DNA of 15,869 nt from Chloroflexota bacterium (GTDB taxonomy: Bacteria; Chloroflexota; Dehalococcoidia; Lucifugimonadales; Lucifugimonadaceae): positions 1 to 15,869 of the forward strand of contig JAURLM010000010.1 of the NCBI GenBank assembly GCA_030831265.1, in the 5' to 3' direction. The position numbers and the translations under genes are program-made. A model generated the notes under the pieces. It had not been told where the DNA came from. It searched no databases and saw only the letters and a program-made list of their open reading frames with translations. Below are positions 7,967-15,149 of this stretch, in pieces; the stretch's first letter is position 1, and each line of letters begins with the position of its first letter.

Positions 7967-7996
7967 TTGACACTATTTTCCACAGGTACGTAGTAT
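7967..7996 (+). promoter_or_regulatory. Putative sigma-A type promoter of rny
   Basis: TTGACA (7967-7972) and TAGTAT (7991-7996) are separated by 18 bases, in the AT-richer gap before rny and about 75 bases upstream of its start. The -35 box matches the consensus fully and the -10 box matches at four of six positions. Confidence 0.55.
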
Positions 7997-8070
7997 CGAA
8001 TGGTGAAACGTGACTTTGGTCGCGTACTGAACTGAGAAGAGAAAAATACGGCCAGATAGGAGCGTCCATT

Positions 8071-9600
8071 ATGGACATCGTCCTGACGGCCGTCCTAACC
8101 GCCCTTGTGATGGGAGTTCTAGCTGGTGCAGGTGGTTTCTACCTGCGAAACACGCTAGCGTCCAACTCGATTAAGGCTTCGGAGCAGGCTGCGGAACAAA
8201 CTATCCGCCGTGCCGAGGCCAGAAGTAAAGAGATCCTGCTCGAAGCAAAAGAGCAGGCACTTCAGACACGGTCAGATACCGAAGGTGAGCTGAGAAAAGA
8301 GCGACAGGAACTGCAGAGACTGGAAAGTCGTCTGGAGGCCCGTGAGGAGAACCTCGAAAACCGGGCCGGGTTTCTGGAGCAGAGAGATGCAGAAGTTCGT
8401 CGTGAGCGAGATGCCGTTGAAGAGGATCGCAGGGCAATTGACCTATTGCGTTCCGAAGAACAGGAAAGGCTTGAGCGTATCTCAGGCCTGTCCACGGTTG
8501 ACGCTCGCCAGCTGATCCTTGACCGTGCCGAAGAAGAAGTACATTTCGAGTTAGCCAGGCGCTATCGAGACTCAGAACTCCAGGCAAGAGAGGAAGCGGA
8601 CGGCAAAGCGAGGGAAATCCTTGCTTCGACTATCCAGAGATTAGCTTCAGAAGTTGTCTCAGAAGTCACTGTCAGCAGCGTGCAACTGCCCAGTGATGAC
8701 ATGAAAGGCCGACTGATCGGTCGTGAAGGGCGCAACATTCGTGCCATCGAAGCGGCCACGGGTGTCGACCTTATCGTTGATGACGTTCCAGAAACGGTAA
8801 CGCTTTCATGCTTTGATCCCATCAGGCGTGAAGTTGCGCGCGTTGCACTGGAACGGCTGATCCAGGATGGCAGGATTCACCCTGCGCGGATTGAAGAATC
8901 TGTCGACAAAGCACGTCGCGAAGTCGATGAGGTTGTACGTAAAGAGGGTCAACAGGCCCTGTTCGACGCCAACGTGAAGGGTCTTCACCCCGAATTGGTC
9001 AAGTTGATGGGGCGTCTGAAGTTCCGGTACTCATACGGCGAGAATGTCCTGCAACACTCTGTGGAAGTTGGAATCGTGGCTGGCATGATTGGTGCCCAGC
9101 TCGGAGCTAACCCGCAGATCTGTCGTACGGCAGGTTTCCTTCATGACATTGGTAAGGCGCTGACTCATGAAGTGGAAGGTCCACATGCGGAGATCGGCGC
9201 GGACATCGTGTCCAAGTACAACATGCCGGCACGCGTTGTGACTGCCATTCGTGAGCACCATGACCATGAGATGACGACCATTGAGTCATTTGTGGTAGCT
9301 GCTGCGGATGCTGTTAGTGCAGCGAGACCCGGAGCGCGGCATGACACTGTGGAGAATTACATCCAACGGCTGCAGGCGTTGGAGGATGTGGCGAGAGGAT
9401 TCGATGGCGTGGAGCGCTGCTTTGCGATTCAGGCCGGACGTGAAATCCGCGTGCTTGTCAGGCCGGACGAGGTTGATGATGCACAAGCATCCATCCTTGC
9501 GAGGGACATAGCCAAGCGGGTTGAGGAAACTCTTGCCTATCCGGGGCAGATACGAGTGGTTGTCATTCGTGAGTCCCGGTCGGTCGAGATAGCCACGTAG
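8071..9600 (+). CDS. rny: Ribonuclease Y
   Basis: This 509-residue membrane-anchored endoribonuclease starts mRNA decay, and in other bacteria it works as the degradosome nuclease. Residues 1-27 form an N-terminal transmembrane helix. A long, highly charged coiled coil (about 35-185) follows. The KH RNA-binding domain has its GxxG loop at IGREGRN (216-222). The HD phosphohydrolase domain carries H329 (LQHS), H358-D359 (GFLHDIGKA) and H396-H397 (REHHDHE) as metal ligands. The C-terminal part (IRVLVRPDEVDD to RVVVIRESR) is complete, and the length is close to the usual 510-520. AGGAG at 8058-8062, eight bases before the ATG, supports the start. It is followed by a strong hairpin and then by the ymdB-type gene, its common neighbour in many bacteria. 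Confidence 0.97.
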   Translation: MDIVLTAVLTALVMGVLAGAGGFYLRNTLASNSIKASEQAAEQTIRRAEARSKEILLEAKEQALQTRSDTEGELRKERQELQRLESRLEAREENLENRAGFLEQRDAEVRRERDAVEEDRRAIDLLRSEEQERLERISGLSTVDARQLILDRAEEEVHFELARRYRDSELQAREEADGKAREILASTIQRLASEVVSEVTVSSVQLPSDDMKGRLIGREGRNIRAIEAATGVDLIVDDVPETVTLSCFDPIRREVARVALERLIQDGRIHPARIEESVDKARREVDEVVRKEGQQALFDANVKGLHPELVKLMGRLKFRYSYGENVLQHSVEVGIVAGMIGAQLGANPQICRTAGFLHDIGKALTHEVEGPHAEIGADIVSKYNMPARVVTAIREHHDHEMTTIESFVVAAADAVSAARPGARHDTVENYIQRLQALEDVARGFDGVERCFAIQAGREIRVLVRPDEVDDAQASILARDIAKRVEETLAYPGQIRVVVIRESRSVEIAT

Positions 9601-9623
9601 TACAATTCGTTGGTAATAGCAGG

Positions 9624-9666
9624 TGGCGGAGCGATAGCCGAAGGCCAATGCGGCAGCGCTCCGCCA
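9624..9666 (+). terminator. Strong hairpin between rny and the ymdB-type gene (terminator or processing site)
   Basis: TGGCGGAGCG (9624-9633) pairs perfectly with CGCTCCGCCA (9657-9666). An inner GCCG (9637-9640) pairs with CGGC (9651-9654), with a 10-base loop. Only short T runs (TTT, then TTTT four bases later) follow, so termination may be partial. The hairpin could also protect or process the end of the rny message. It is symmetric enough to act on either strand, but no leftward gene ends here. Confidence 0.55.
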
Positions 9667-9742
9667 TTTCGCGTTTTGTTGAAGTGACATATGACTTCAG
9701 GTTGTCCAGCAGGGATACCTGCCGCGCTCGGTGTGAAGAACA

Positions 9743-10519
9743 ATGCGAATTCTGATGGTCGGAGACGTAGTTGGTTCAGGTGGTCGGCAGACCGTGAAAA
9801 AAGTGCTGCCGGGGCTACGCCGTGACCTGAAACTGGATTTCGTAGTGTTACAGGGTGAGAACCTTGCAGGTGGATTCGGACTGACCGAAGAGACTGTCGC
9901 CGAGATGGTTGAATATGGAACCGATATCATCACCAGCGGGAATCACGTATGGGATAAGCGAGACATTGTTTCTCGATTGGACGACCCGCAATTCCCCGTG
10001 CTTCGACCTCTCAACTATCCACCGTCCAACCCAGGCCGTGGCGCCAGTTCCAGCGGCGCAGTGGCCGTGGTGAACCTGATTGGCCGAGTGTGGGTTGGTG
10101 AATTCGACTCACCTTTCGCCGCTATCGATGACTTGCTTGCAGGTGGGTGGGCGAAAGGGAAGCCGATAGTTGTAGATTTGCATGCTGAAGCAACGTCTGA
10201 GAAGGTTGCAATGGGTTGGCACCTGGATGGCCGGGTGGCGGCTGTGGTAGGCACGCACACTCATGTAGCGACCGCAGATTGCCGCATACTGCCCGGCGGT
10301 ACAGCGTATGTGACTGATCTTGGGATGGTTGGCGGTATGGATTCCGTCATTGGTATGCATGTCGAAGAGGCGATGGAAAGATTTCTGACAGGTGTTGGAC
10401 GTAGATTCAAACCCGTCACCAGTGGGCCAATGAGGTTCAACTCCGTGATGATCGAGATAGATGACAAGACTGGCAAGGCAGTCTCGATCGAACGGATCGA
10501 CAGAGAGTTGGAACTGTGA
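9743..10519 (+). CDS. ymdB: YmdB-type metallophosphoesterase (TIGR00282 family)
   Basis: This 258-residue protein is a dinuclear-metal phosphodiesterase. In Bacillus the homologue hydrolyses 2',3'-cyclic nucleotides and affects biofilm and RNA homeostasis. Metal-binding residues are visible at D8 (GDVVG), E39-N40 (QGENLAGGFG), N67-H68 (SGNHVWDK), H147 (DLHAEATSEK), and H172 and H174 (GTHTHV). The DLGMVGGMDSVIG segment near 192 is diagnostic. The length is normal. An in-frame stop at 9734-9736 shuts off any earlier start. The ribosome binding site is poor, with only GAAGAA close to the ATG; a small hairpin (GCAGG/CCTGC, 9709-9722) lies 20 bases upstream and may influence initiation. It follows rny by 142 bases and overlaps the PHP gene by 4 bases, which fits a shared role in RNA turnover. 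Confidence 0.93.
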   Translation: MRILMVGDVVGSGGRQTVKKVLPGLRRDLKLDFVVLQGENLAGGFGLTEETVAEMVEYGTDIITSGNHVWDKRDIVSRLDDPQFPVLRPLNYPPSNPGRGASSSGAVAVVNLIGRVWVGEFDSPFAAIDDLLAGGWAKGKPIVVDLHAEATSEKVAMGWHLDGRVAAVVGTHTHVATADCRILPGGTAYVTDLGMVGGMDSVIGMHVEEAMERFLTGVGRRFKPVTSGPMRFNSVMIEIDDKTGKAVSIERIDRELEL

Positions 10520-11442
10520 GCGACGAATCTGTTTCAAGATACGAACCAGGATCGCGTCCGTGGCGTCCTGATTGGCCGGTCGAAGTAGATCTGCATCTGC
10601 ACACAACGGCTTCTGATGGCACGCTATCGCCAACTGCTCTCATCCAGCAGATTCTTGAGACGACCTTGCGAACCGTTGCAATCACAGACCACGACTCCAC
10701 GGAAGGCATTGATGAAGCGATGGCCGCCGCCGGAGACGGGCAACGCCTGGTGGTCATACCGGGTATCGAGTTCGGTTCCGAGATTGACGAATCCGAAGTT
10801 CATCTGATTGGACTGTTTGTGGATCATCGGTCTCCCGAACTGCAGTCTGCTCTTGAGCGCTTCCGACAGCAACGCATTGATGCCGCGATGGAGATGGTTG
10901 GCAAGCTCAATGCGATGGGTATGAGTATTACGTGGGAGCGTGTCAGCGAACTCGCAACAGGCGCTGTAGGTAGACCGCATATAGCTCGTGCCATGCTGGA
11001 AAAAGGTTACGTTGCCAGCATCCCGGAAGCGTTTGACCGGTATATAGGCAATGACGGGCCTGCGCGGGTATCCCGGCCAAAATTCACGCCGGTTGAGGCG
11101 CTCGGTATTGTTCACGCTGCGGGTGGCGTAGGAGTTGTTGCACATCCGCGCACAGTAAATCACCTTGAAGATGTGTTGCCGCCCCTTGTCGAAGCAGGGC
11201 TGACCGGCATCGAGGTCTACGCTGAAAAATACGGGGCGGACCACCAGCGTAAGTACATGGAGCTTGCTGAGAAATATGCACTTATTCCCGGTGGTGGCAC
11301 TGATTATCATGCGTTTGGCAGTGATAACGAGGTGAAGCCCGGCATGAGCGGTCCGCCGCCAGCTACCGCTCGCTGGTTCTACGAAGCGGCGGTAAAGAAA
11401 CACAACGGGAAACCTGGCTTCACGCCATCCCGTCCGCTGTAG
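10516..11442 (+). CDS. PHP-domain phosphoesterase (RNase AM / YciV-like)
   Basis: This 308-residue protein starts with GTG inside GTGA, overlapping the ymdB stop, so translation is probably coupled. The PHP metal sites are complete: DLHLHT at 25-30, SDG at 33-35, TDHDS at 57-61, PGIEFG at 82-87, H96 (EVHLIG), GRPH at 152-155, VAHPR at 208-212, and GGTDYH at 260-265. The order and the insert between the fourth and later motifs match YciV/TrpH-type enzymes. Those remove phosphates from 3',5'-bisphosphate nucleotides and trim RNA 5' ends. I infer a nucleotide- or RNA-end-processing role because it lies in an operon-like row behind rny and ymdB. It is not a DNA polymerase PHP domain or a histidinol phosphatase; those have other lengths and partners. 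Confidence 0.88.
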   Translation: MSDESVSRYEPGSRPWRPDWPVEVDLHLHTTASDGTLSPTALIQQILETTLRTVAITDHDSTEGIDEAMAAAGDGQRLVVIPGIEFGSEIDESEVHLIGLFVDHRSPELQSALERFRQQRIDAAMEMVGKLNAMGMSITWERVSELATGAVGRPHIARAMLEKGYVASIPEAFDRYIGNDGPARVSRPKFTPVEALGIVHAAGGVGVVAHPRTVNHLEDVLPPLVEAGLTGIEVYAEKYGADHQRKYMELAEKYALIPGGGTDYHAFGSDNEVKPGMSGPPPATARWFYEAAVKKHNGKPGFTPSRPL

Positions 11443-11450
11443 CTATCAGC

Positions 11451-12194
11451 ATGGACTCACTTGCATCCGTTCTCGTGGTCGTTGGTGCGTATTTCTTTGG
11501 TGCGATTCCCACCGCCTACTGGCTGGGCAGGCTTATCCGCGGGATAGACTTGCGGCAATACGGTAGCGGGAACGTTGGAATCTCGAACTTTGCCCGGCAC
11601 GTAGGCAAGAAGTGGACTATTGCAGTCATTGCTTTTGACGTGGCGATCAAAGGCCCGTTGCCCATTATCATCGCCTCAAGCAAAGTGCTCGATCTTGGCC
11701 TCACGGTTGAGGTCGCCGTAGGGATGGCAGTGATAATCGGCCATAACTGGTCTGTCTTCATAAGATTCTCGGGTGGGCGCGGGATGGGGACGGTTCTGGG
11801 GGTGGTCGGCTCGTTCAGTTTCTACCTCGTTTGGATGTACCTACTGACATCGTTGACTATATGGCTCTCGATCAGGGCTGTGACGGGCCGGTGGGACAGT
11901 TCACTCAGTTGGATACTGGCTGCGATGTTGCTTCCTGTTTACGCAGTGGTTATCCAACTCCCGATGATCATCACGCTGTACACGCTGGCGTTCCTGGTAG
12001 TCACGATAATCAAGCGGGTAACGTCCAACGATCCGTCGTACTGGGCAGAAGTGGGTACAGTAAAGGCAGCAGTCAAACTGCTGGCAATCCGGATAATGTT
12101 TGACCGTGACACGTTAGCCAAGGAATCATGGGTCGAACGCAAGCCAATCTTGCCAGTATCTTCAAGCGATGGAGCTTCGAAAGAAGGACAATAG
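11451..12194 (+). CDS. plsY: Glycerol-3-phosphate acyltransferase PlsY
   Basis: This 247-residue integral membrane enzyme uses acyl-phosphate to acylate glycerol-3-phosphate, the first step of phospholipid synthesis. The three family motifs are present: YGSGNVGISNFAR (37-49), D63 with K67-G68 in FDVAIKG, and GHNWSVFIRFSGGRG (97-111). Hydrophobic helices cover about 4-26, 55-75, 84-103, 112-140, 150-186 and their surroundings. The tail after about residue 205 is a hydrophilic extension of roughly 40 residues; many PlsY proteins end near 200-210. The start lies eight bases after the PHP stop and has no ribosome binding site, so it probably depends on coupling with the gene before it. Confidence 0.93.
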   Translation: MDSLASVLVVVGAYFFGAIPTAYWLGRLIRGIDLRQYGSGNVGISNFARHVGKKWTIAVIAFDVAIKGPLPIIIASSKVLDLGLTVEVAVGMAVIIGHNWSVFIRFSGGRGMGTVLGVVGSFSFYLVWMYLLTSLTIWLSIRAVTGRWDSSLSWILAAMLLPVYAVVIQLPMIITLYTLAFLVVTIIKRVTSNDPSYWAEVGTVKAAVKLLAIRIMFDRDTLAKESWVERKPILPVSSSDGASKEGQ

Positions 12195-12221
12195 CGGGGT
12201 CAAGGGTCGTCAAAACGAGGC

Positions 12222-12239
12222 TGACCAGGTTGACCAGGC
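12222..12239 (+). repeat. Short tandem 9-bp repeat in front of the zinc-finger membrane gene
   Basis: TGACCAGGT (12222-12230) is followed directly by TGACCAGGC (12231-12239), differing at the last base. It lies in the 57-base spacer between plsY and the next gene. It may be incidental. Confidence 0.4.
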
Positions 12240-12251
12240 TGAATTGATACG

Positions 12252-12806
12252 ATGCGACAGATTGAACCGCCCGTCGATGACGGGATAACTTATTGCCTTC
12301 GACATCCAAACACCGAGACGAACCTGCGTTGCGGCAGGTGTGATGACCTTATCTGTCCGCGGTGCATGGTAACTTCACCGGTGGGAGCAAGGTGTCCTGA
12401 CTGTGCGCGGATCGGCCGCCCGGCAATTCTTGACACATCATCATCAGAGTTAACGCGTGCGGTCGTGTCGGGTTTCGCAGCGGCAATTGCGGGGGCAATT
12501 GCACTCAGCATTGTCGTCAAAATCCTGTTTGCGATGCCGTTTATCGGAATCGTGTATTGGATTGTGGCCGCAGGCGGTATGGCGGTGATGGGCTATCTCG
12601 TTGGCGAAGCGATCCGGTATGGGTCAGGCAAGAAGATAGACAAGCGGCTGAAGTACGTGGCTGCTGGATGTGTTTTCATTGGTTGGTTGGCGACATTTAT
12701 CCTGCTGCCAGTGTTTGGTCTGCCGTCAAGTTTTATCGCCACCTCCCCCGGCATCGTGGGACTGATAATCGCTTATTACATAGCCTCGTCCCGCGTCAGG
12801 CTATGA
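12252..12806 (+). CDS. B-box-like zinc finger and four-helix membrane protein
   Basis: This 184-residue protein has two parts. Residues 15-51 hold C15, H18, C27, C30, C35, C38, C48 and C51 (CLRHP, CGRCDDLICPRC, ARCPDC). This cysteine spacing resembles B-box-type zinc fingers that are fused in bacteria to rhomboid-like or other membrane domains, and it can bind two zinc ions. Four hydrophobic helices follow at about 70-92, 95-119, 134-154 and 162-179, with a basic KKIDKR loop between the second and third. No rhomboid GxSG...H catalytic pair is visible, so it is not a protease. No clear ribosome binding site precedes the ATG. It stands last in the rny-to-plsY row and converges on the epimerase gene. 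The function is unknown; a scaffold or sensor role at the membrane would be a guess. Confidence 0.8.
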   Translation: MRQIEPPVDDGITYCLRHPNTETNLRCGRCDDLICPRCMVTSPVGARCPDCARIGRPAILDTSSSELTRAVVSGFAAAIAGAIALSIVVKILFAMPFIGIVYWIVAAGGMAVMGYLVGEAIRYGSGKKIDKRLKYVAAGCVFIGWLATFILLPVFGLPSSFIATSPGIVGLIIAYYIASSRVRL

Positions 12807-12830
12807 AGGTTCTTGCCCGGCAGGTAGCAC

Positions 12831-13853
12831 CTACAACTTCGTAGGGATGATTTCACCAGAACCGCTCTGCTTGAAGCGCAAAGCATCGTCGATCATCTCT
12901 TCGATGCTCATCGTCGGGTTGTAGCCGAAATCCTTCTTTGCCGCTGAGAGATCGTACTCGTAGTAGGTGGGGTTCATCGGCAGGTTTACACGCGTTACCG
13001 GTGCGCCTGTCTTTTCGGCGATGTATGGCACGACCGTGTCCCATGTGAATGGTTCTCGCGATGCCAGCTGATACACGTTGCCGAAGGTGTTTGGATTTCC
13101 GACAGCCTTGTCGTAGGCGTGGACAATCTCTCGCACCTCGATCATCTGTTTCTTCCACGGCCGACCGTGCCGGTCACAGGCAATGATGAGGTGAGGTTCG
13201 CCTTTGTAGGCAGACTTCATCTCAGCGTAAGCCCTTTGACCCTCCTCATCAGAACGCGAAGCAAACTGGTCGAGGAACGTTTTCAGGTGGAACTGGCGGA
13301 AATCGAGTACTTCTCCGGCGCCCCAGACATTGGAGAACCGGATGACGGTGGCCCGGAGGTTCTCATGGCGCACATAGCGGCTCACAAGATGCTCGTCCAA
13401 CACTTTCGTGTAGCCGTACCAGTCCGTGGTGTCGAGCGGTAATGAATCTTCACGAATGGGTTCGTCGATACCGTTTGGCGGGTACTTGGACATCGTGGCA
13501 TCCGTGCTGGTGAGCATGACGTGCTTGAGCTTGTTGCCGAGCCCGAGAGCCGCCTCAAGGATGTTGAACGTTCCCTTGACGTTGGTGTCGAAATACTGCT
13601 CTGGAGTGAACGGACCGCCAGCCTGAAACGCAGCACCGAGGTGCAGGATCACTTCCTGGTCTCTAGCAGCTGCGTTGACGTCAGCACTTGACGCCAGATT
13701 GCCTTCGACGATCTCCGCTCCTACCTGCTCAAGCTTCTCTGACTGCCTGTCGCCGGGCCACACGAACCCGCGCACTTTGTGGCCTTTTTGCAGGAAGTGG
13801 CGAGCAACATTTGCGCCCACTCGGCCGGTGATACCTGTGACAAGAATGTTCAT
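12831..13853 (-). CDS. NAD-dependent epimerase/dehydratase (extended SDR)
   Basis: This 340-residue protein is an extended short-chain dehydrogenase. The cofactor motif TGITGRVG is at residues 6-13, and the strand after it leads to RGFVW. The NVKGTFNILEAA segment (91-102), LTSTD (114-118) and the catalytic YGYTK (146-150) are typical of UDP-glucose 4-epimerase-like enzymes. RFSNVWGAGE near 172 is the usual substrate-loop entry. The C-terminal part (NPTYYEYDLSAAKKDFGYNP to SIEEMIDDALRF) completes the fold. It starts 12 bases after the end of the complete enolase-superfamily gene, so the two probably share a transcript. Together they suggest oxidation or epimerisation of a sugar or sugar acid; the exact substrate is not readable. 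The ribosome binding site is weak (GAGCG). Confidence 0.9.
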   Translation of the reverse strand: MNILVTGITGRVGANVARHFLQKGHKVRGFVWPGDRQSEKLEQVGAEIVEGNLASSADVNAAARDQEVILHLGAAFQAGGPFTPEQYFDTNVKGTFNILEAALGLGNKLKHVMLTSTDATMSKYPPNGIDEPIREDSLPLDTTDWYGYTKVLDEHLVSRYVRHENLRATVIRFSNVWGAGEVLDFRQFHLKTFLDQFASRSDEEGQRAYAEMKSAYKGEPHLIIACDRHGRPWKKQMIEVREIVHAYDKAVGNPNTFGNVYQLASREPFTWDTVVPYIAEKTGAPVTRVNLPMNPTYYEYDLSAAKKDFGYNPTMSIEEMIDDALRFKQSGSGEIIPTKL

Positions 13854-13865
13854 GTAATTCGCTCG

Positions 13866-15077
13866 TTAGCTGACTACTGTTTCGTGCTGTTTGTATACTC
13901 GGCTATACAGGTCATCATCAATTTCGACTCCCAGTCCCGGTGCGTCTGGAACCCTGTATGCGCCGTTTTCAAATTCGTATCCGTTCATGCGGTAGAGGTC
14001 AAAATTCAGAGTTGAATCTTCGGCAATGACAAATCGCTCTGTCACCGCTCCGAACTGGATATCGCCGCGCAGACCAATGGCCGCCGCGTTGTAGTTGTGC
14101 GGGCATATCATCGTCGAGTACCCGGAATCCTCGATGTCCTTTGCCAGCCGGTGGAAAGGCCAGAAACCCATGTCCAGCATGTCCGGCTGAATACCATCCA
14201 GGAGCTTCTCTTCCATTAGCTGCCAGTAGATGGTGTTGCGGCCACGATCTCCTTCGCCGTCAACGATCATGGTCGATGGTGACCAACGATCCCGCCAGTC
14301 TCGTAGCTTTCGGTAACCGGGCAGGTTCTCCGTGATCATCTCCTCCATCCAGAACACGTCAGCACCGGCTGTCTCACGGACGAAGGTTTCGAGGTGGTCC
14401 AGCTTACCGTCATACCCGTTGTTGGCATCGACAAGAATCTTTATTTCGGGGCCGACAGCGTCTCTGACGGCAAGGACGACTTCGATATCTCGTGCGGTGC
14501 CTGCAACCGGCTCAAACCAGCGTCCGGGACGGCCGAGTTTGAGCTTGGCCGCTCGCCAGCCTTTTTCGATTGCTTCTACGGCCTCGTTCGCCACGGCTTT
14601 CGCACCCAGTTCGGGTTGTACAAGATCCTGGAAGTAGAGACTGGAGTCATAGCCTTCTACGGTGTCCCGGACTTTATCTCCGAGGAGCGCGTACGCTGGA
14701 ACACCAAGTGCCTGGCCCATTAGATCGAATATCGCAAAGTCGATGTATCCGTTCTCACGGAGCAGGTCTTCCCACCGAGGATTAACCCCGGTGACGCGCC
14801 CACCGCTGAGAGAGTAAAACTCGAAGACATCTCGACCAACGAGCTGCTTCAGACGGTCGTGCAGTTGCTTGATGCTGCCACGGTTCATTGCTGGCCTGGC
14901 GTTTGTCACTCCCCGTAGGCCGCTGTCTGTGTGGACCTGGACAAGCCACTCCCGCTGGTTGAGGCCGTAGTTTTCGCTCTTGGAGTTACGTCCGACGATC
15001 CGGCTCTTGCCCGGCGCACCGAAATAGGTTTCCACCGGTGCTATCTGGATATGTGTAATGGTGTGTTTGTCTGTCAT
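13866..15077 (-). CDS. Enolase-superfamily enzyme, mandelate racemase/muconate lactonizing family (complete copy)
   Basis: The protein has 403 residues. An N-terminal capping domain (about 1-130) is followed by the (beta/alpha)7 barrel. Acid/base lysines are in AKLKLGR (K178, K180). Metal ligands are D217 in VDANNGYDG, E245 or E246 in FWMEEM, and E275 in DGEGDR. A histidine base is at H327 in CPHNYN, which fits mandelate racemase-type dehydratases of acid sugars. These enzymes abstract a proton alpha to a carboxylate and usually dehydrate aldonic or uronic acids. The C-terminal GLGVEIDDDL closes the fold. GAGG lies five bases before the ATG. Upstream in the same direction is a truncated paralogue; downstream, 12 bases away, is an NAD-dependent epimerase. 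The specific acid substrate cannot be deduced. Confidence 0.92.
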   Translation of the reverse strand: MTDKHTITHIQIAPVETYFGAPGKSRIVGRNSKSENYGLNQREWLVQVHTDSGLRGVTNARPAMNRGSIKQLHDRLKQLVGRDVFEFYSLSGGRVTGVNPRWEDLLRENGYIDFAIFDLMGQALGVPAYALLGDKVRDTVEGYDSSLYFQDLVQPELGAKAVANEAVEAIEKGWRAAKLKLGRPGRWFEPVAGTARDIEVVLAVRDAVGPEIKILVDANNGYDGKLDHLETFVRETAGADVFWMEEMITENLPGYRKLRDWRDRWSPSTMIVDGEGDRGRNTIYWQLMEEKLLDGIQPDMLDMGFWPFHRLAKDIEDSGYSTMICPHNYNAAAIGLRGDIQFGAVTERFVIAEDSTLNFDLYRMNGYEFENGAYRVPDAPGLGVEIDDDLYSRVYKQHETVVS

Positions 15078-15149
15078 GACAACCTCGGATTCAGCTGATC
15101 TTGCTGTGCCATATATATGTATGCACCGGATGTAGCCGGGGCTATTGCT

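Noticed and set aside
7803..8078. N-terminal 92-residue extension of the MOSC protein
   Set aside because: It overlaps the rny start and promoter, its composition is unlike a folded domain of the family, and the MOSC_N signature begins right after the ATG at 7802.
9690..9742. Small open frame between rny and the ymdB-type gene
   Set aside because: It runs out of frame into the ymdB-type gene and has no ribosome binding site; the hairpins explain the spacer better.
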